9,001 bases of DNA, from the NCBI GenBank assembly GCA_903890885.1, contig CAITCX010000230.1, positions 1-9,001 of the forward strand, written 5' to 3'. The stretch is from an uncultured Dehalococcoidia bacterium. GTDB taxonomy: Bacteria > Chloroflexota > Dehalococcoidia > Dehalococcoidales > UBA3254. Both the position numbers and the translations under genes were made by a program. Under the pieces are notes generated by a model. That model searched no databases. It worked only from the letters and a program-made list of their open reading frames with translations, and was not told the DNA's origin. Positions 7,410-9,001 of the stretch are shown piece by piece. Position 1 is the first letter of the stretch. Each line of letters begins with the position of its first letter.

Positions 7410-7462
7410 CTAATACAAGATGAGCCTGAAGGAGTAATCGGTTTCTAATGCAAGATGAGCCT
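7410..7462 (+). repeat. Two direct copies of an 18-bp motif at the left IS end
   Basis: Copies at 7410-7427 (ctaatacaagatgagcct) and 7445-7462 (ctaatgcaagatgagcct) differ at one base and are 35 bp apart. Paired copies inside one end are typical of multiple transposase-binding sites. They could also mark two successive insertions. Confidence 0.85.
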
Positions 7463-7492
7463 CTGTAGATACGCCTCGTTTATGATTGGGAC

Positions 7493-8743
7493 ATGATACT
7501 AAAAATGAATGACGAGAAACTACAGACACTTGACCAAGTAAAAAACTTTATTGAAGGTAGCGAAACGGTTGAATTCAGGGGACTGAACGCCCGTGAAAAA
7601 TACGTTTGGATCGAGGAGGTGTTGAAGCGGTTTCGTTACCCCAAACTGCAGAAAGAAGGAAAAGGGTTAATCAAAAGATATTTGCTGAAGGTGACAGGCT
7701 ATTCACGGGCTCAATTAACCAGATTGATCAGGCTATACCTGCAATCTGGCAAAGTAAAACCGGTCAAGTACCAACGGCATCGCTTCCCACAGAAGTACAG
7801 TGTGGAAGATGTGGTGCTGCTGGCCAAAACCGATGAATTACATGGTTGGTTGAGTGGTCCGGCCACCAAGAAGATACTGGAGCGTGAGAACGAGGTGTAT
7901 GGCCATTATGAATATGCCAGTATTGCTGCCATATCGGTAGCTCAAATCTATAATCTACGCCGCAGTAAGCGTTATGGAGGTAAGCATTACACTCATACTA
8001 AAAGAGTTATTTCCAAAATTGGCGAGCGGGTTAAACCCGAGTCCAAGGGGCTGCCAGGTCAAATCCGAATTGATACTGTTCACCAGGGGGACCAGAACGG
8101 TCATAAAGGGGTCTACCATATAAATGCCGTAGATGAAGTGACTCAATGGGAAGTGATAGTCTCTTTAGAAAGGATTACGGAGAAACACCTGGAGGCCAAT
8201 CTGGAGGGTCTTCTAAGGCAGTTTCCTTTCCACATCAACGGTTTTCACTCTGACAACGGTAGCGAGTTTGTGAATAAGGTAGTAGCTGAGATACTGAATA
8301 AGTTATTGATCCGGTTCACCAGATCTCGTCCCCGGCATCCGGATGACAATGGGCTGGTGGAAAGCAAGAATGGCTCAGTGATACGCAAGAACCTGGGATA
8401 CATCCATATTCCCCAATCTGCGGCCTGTCTACTCAATAAATATCATCAATCCTACCTGAATCCCTATATCAATTTCCACCGGCCTTGTTTCTTCCCTGTG
8501 GAGGAGATTGATCGCAAAGGTAGAGTTATAAAGAAATACCCTTACAGCAAGATCAATACACCCTTTGAAAAGTTGAAATCGTTTCCTGGTATTGAGAATT
8601 ATCTACGTCAGAGTGTAAGCTTAACAAAGATGCAATGTTATGCCGATCAGATGAGTGACAATAATTTCGCAGAAAGGATGGTTAAAGCACGTTCCAATCT
8701 CTTCAAACAAACTCAGAGACTCACCAATTCTGAGGCTGACTAG
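7493..8743 (+). CDS. DDE integrase-type transposase
   Basis: This 416-residue protein catalyses excision and insertion of its own element. Residues about 31-90 form a basic helix-turn-helix region (LIKRYLLKVTGYSRAQLTRL) for binding the element ends. The integrase core (rve, RNase H fold) spans about 185-300, with Asp194 in IRIDTVHQGD, Asp254 in FHSDNGSEF and Glu290 in DDNGLVESKN. Asp254 and Glu290 are separated by 35 residues, the classical DD(35)E spacing. The C-terminal part (YINFHRPCFFPVEE, then a basic tail) is as in related transposases. No frameshift or internal stop is seen, so the protein is probably functional. The start at 7493 has only a poor GGGAC upstream. An alternative ATG four codons later would make little difference. 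It is transcribed divergently from the propeller/IPT gene. Confidence 0.93.
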   Translation: MILKMNDEKLQTLDQVKNFIEGSETVEFRGLNAREKYVWIEEVLKRFRYPKLQKEGKGLIKRYLLKVTGYSRAQLTRLIRLYLQSGKVKPVKYQRHRFPQKYSVEDVVLLAKTDELHGWLSGPATKKILERENEVYGHYEYASIAAISVAQIYNLRRSKRYGGKHYTHTKRVISKIGERVKPESKGLPGQIRIDTVHQGDQNGHKGVYHINAVDEVTQWEVIVSLERITEKHLEANLEGLLRQFPFHINGFHSDNGSEFVNKVVAEILNKLLIRFTRSRPRHPDDNGLVESKNGSVIRKNLGYIHIPQSAACLLNKYHQSYLNPYINFHRPCFFPVEEIDRKGRVIKKYPYSKINTPFEKLKSFPGIENYLRQSVSLTKMQCYADQMSDNNFAERMVKARSNLFKQTQRLTNSEAD

Positions 8744-8750
8744 CTTCGTA

Positions 8751-8770
8751 CAGGCTCATTATTCGATTAG
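8751..8770 (-). repeat. Right inverted repeat of the insertion sequence
   Basis: The reverse complement, ctaatcgaataatgagcctg, aligns to the left motif with one gap and about 16 matching positions. It shares the ctaat start and the atgagcctg core. The inner left copy and this one also share the preceding tt. It begins 8 bases after the transposase stop. Confidence 0.7.
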
Positions 8771-9001
8771 AAAAGAGTGAGGTTAATGAGAAATCAAAAA
8801 GCAATATTACGGTGACAAAATTGTAAATGATGGTTATGCAGTAATATTTTCAGGAAAAAGGAGTACAAGACCGGCAAAAAAGAGGAATATTATGTTTAGA
8901 CCAAAACCTGAAGAGTGACGATGACTGGACGGCGACGGGTTTTCTCGTAAAAGAAGTTACTAAGGCTTTCCTTTACGTTAGTGGAGATCTGTCCCCAATC
9001 G
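8771..9001 (+). other. Right flank without an intact gene; possible coding debris
   Basis: One frame is open at 8790-8918 (42 codons, basic, containing KIVNDGYAVIFSGKR, no start codon). A second, overlapping frame is open from 8845 to the window end and contains DDDWTATGFLVKEVTKAFLY, also without a usable start. They may be a gene fragment broken by frameshifts beside the insertion sequence, or chance. No ribosome-binding site, promoter or terminator stands out. The last bases (ggagatctgtcccc) resemble repeat-like ends seen near other mobile elements, but too little is visible to say more. Confidence 0.3.

Larger units (their letters stand above)
7410..8770 (+). mobile_element. Insertion sequence of about 1.36 kb with integrase-type DDE transposase
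   Basis: One transposase gene fills the element. The left side carries the motif ctaatacaagatgagcct, and the right side carries its degenerate inverse (8751-8770), which suggests terminal inverted repeats. The exact outer edges are uncertain, because I could not find a convincing target-site duplication beside them. By transposase type it belongs with the rve/DDE integrase-like group (IS481-like or unclassified ISNCY), but the family assignment is not firm. Confidence 0.65.

Noticed and set aside
8771..9001. Second insertion sequence starting at the right edge
   Set aside because: Only a short sequence resembling repeat ends is visible. There is no transposase or inverted repeat within the window.

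Overview
The window is about 9 kb of bacterial chromosome. It is dominated by two very large exported surface proteins encoded convergently in orientation (both on the minus strand) and one insertion sequence on the plus strand. The base composition is moderate. The genes start with ATG, one start has a clear AGGAG ribosome-binding site, and two promoter-like sites fit a housekeeping sigma factor. Nothing identifies the organism directly. Long proteins built from beta-propeller blades, IPT/TIG domains and parallel beta-helices, one with a C-terminal membrane anchor rather than an LPXTG signal, together with many unpaired-looking cysteines outside the cell, suggest an anaerobe. Chloroflexota or a Clostridia-like lineage would fit, but this is a weak inference.

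Layout, left to right. Positions 1-175 hold the broken 5' part of another IPT/TIG gene (minus strand, continuing out of the window). Its first 115 bp are almost identical to part of the intact IPT gene 5 kb away, and the rest resembles a different IPT repeat of that gene. It is fused to an unrecognised start-less coding remnant (176-319) and a hairpin (324-352). Next comes a 1361-residue exported protein (366-4451, minus) with a 3 x 21-residue linker repeat, two related beta-sandwich modules, a hydrophobic glycine/alanine-rich middle region, and a C-terminal DUF1565-type right-handed beta-helix. A 248-bp gap with a good promoter candidate separates it from the next gene (4700-7318, minus), a membrane-anchored protein with seven 39-residue propeller blades and six 89-residue IPT/TIG domains. 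The two minus-strand genes may be transcribed separately, since each has its own promoter candidate.

The right part is an insertion sequence of about 1.36 kb (roughly 7410-8770) with an apparently intact 416-residue DD(35)E transposase. Its left end carries two direct copies of an 18-bp motif, and its right end carries a degenerate inverted copy. To its right (8771-9001) are only short overlapping open stretches that look like gene debris or the edge of a gene outside the window.

Taken together this is a surface-protein locus that is being remodelled by recombination between internal repeats and by a mobile element. I see no defence system, CRISPR array, tRNA, rRNA or metabolic operon. No function beyond cell-surface binding or scaffolding can be supported from sequence alone.
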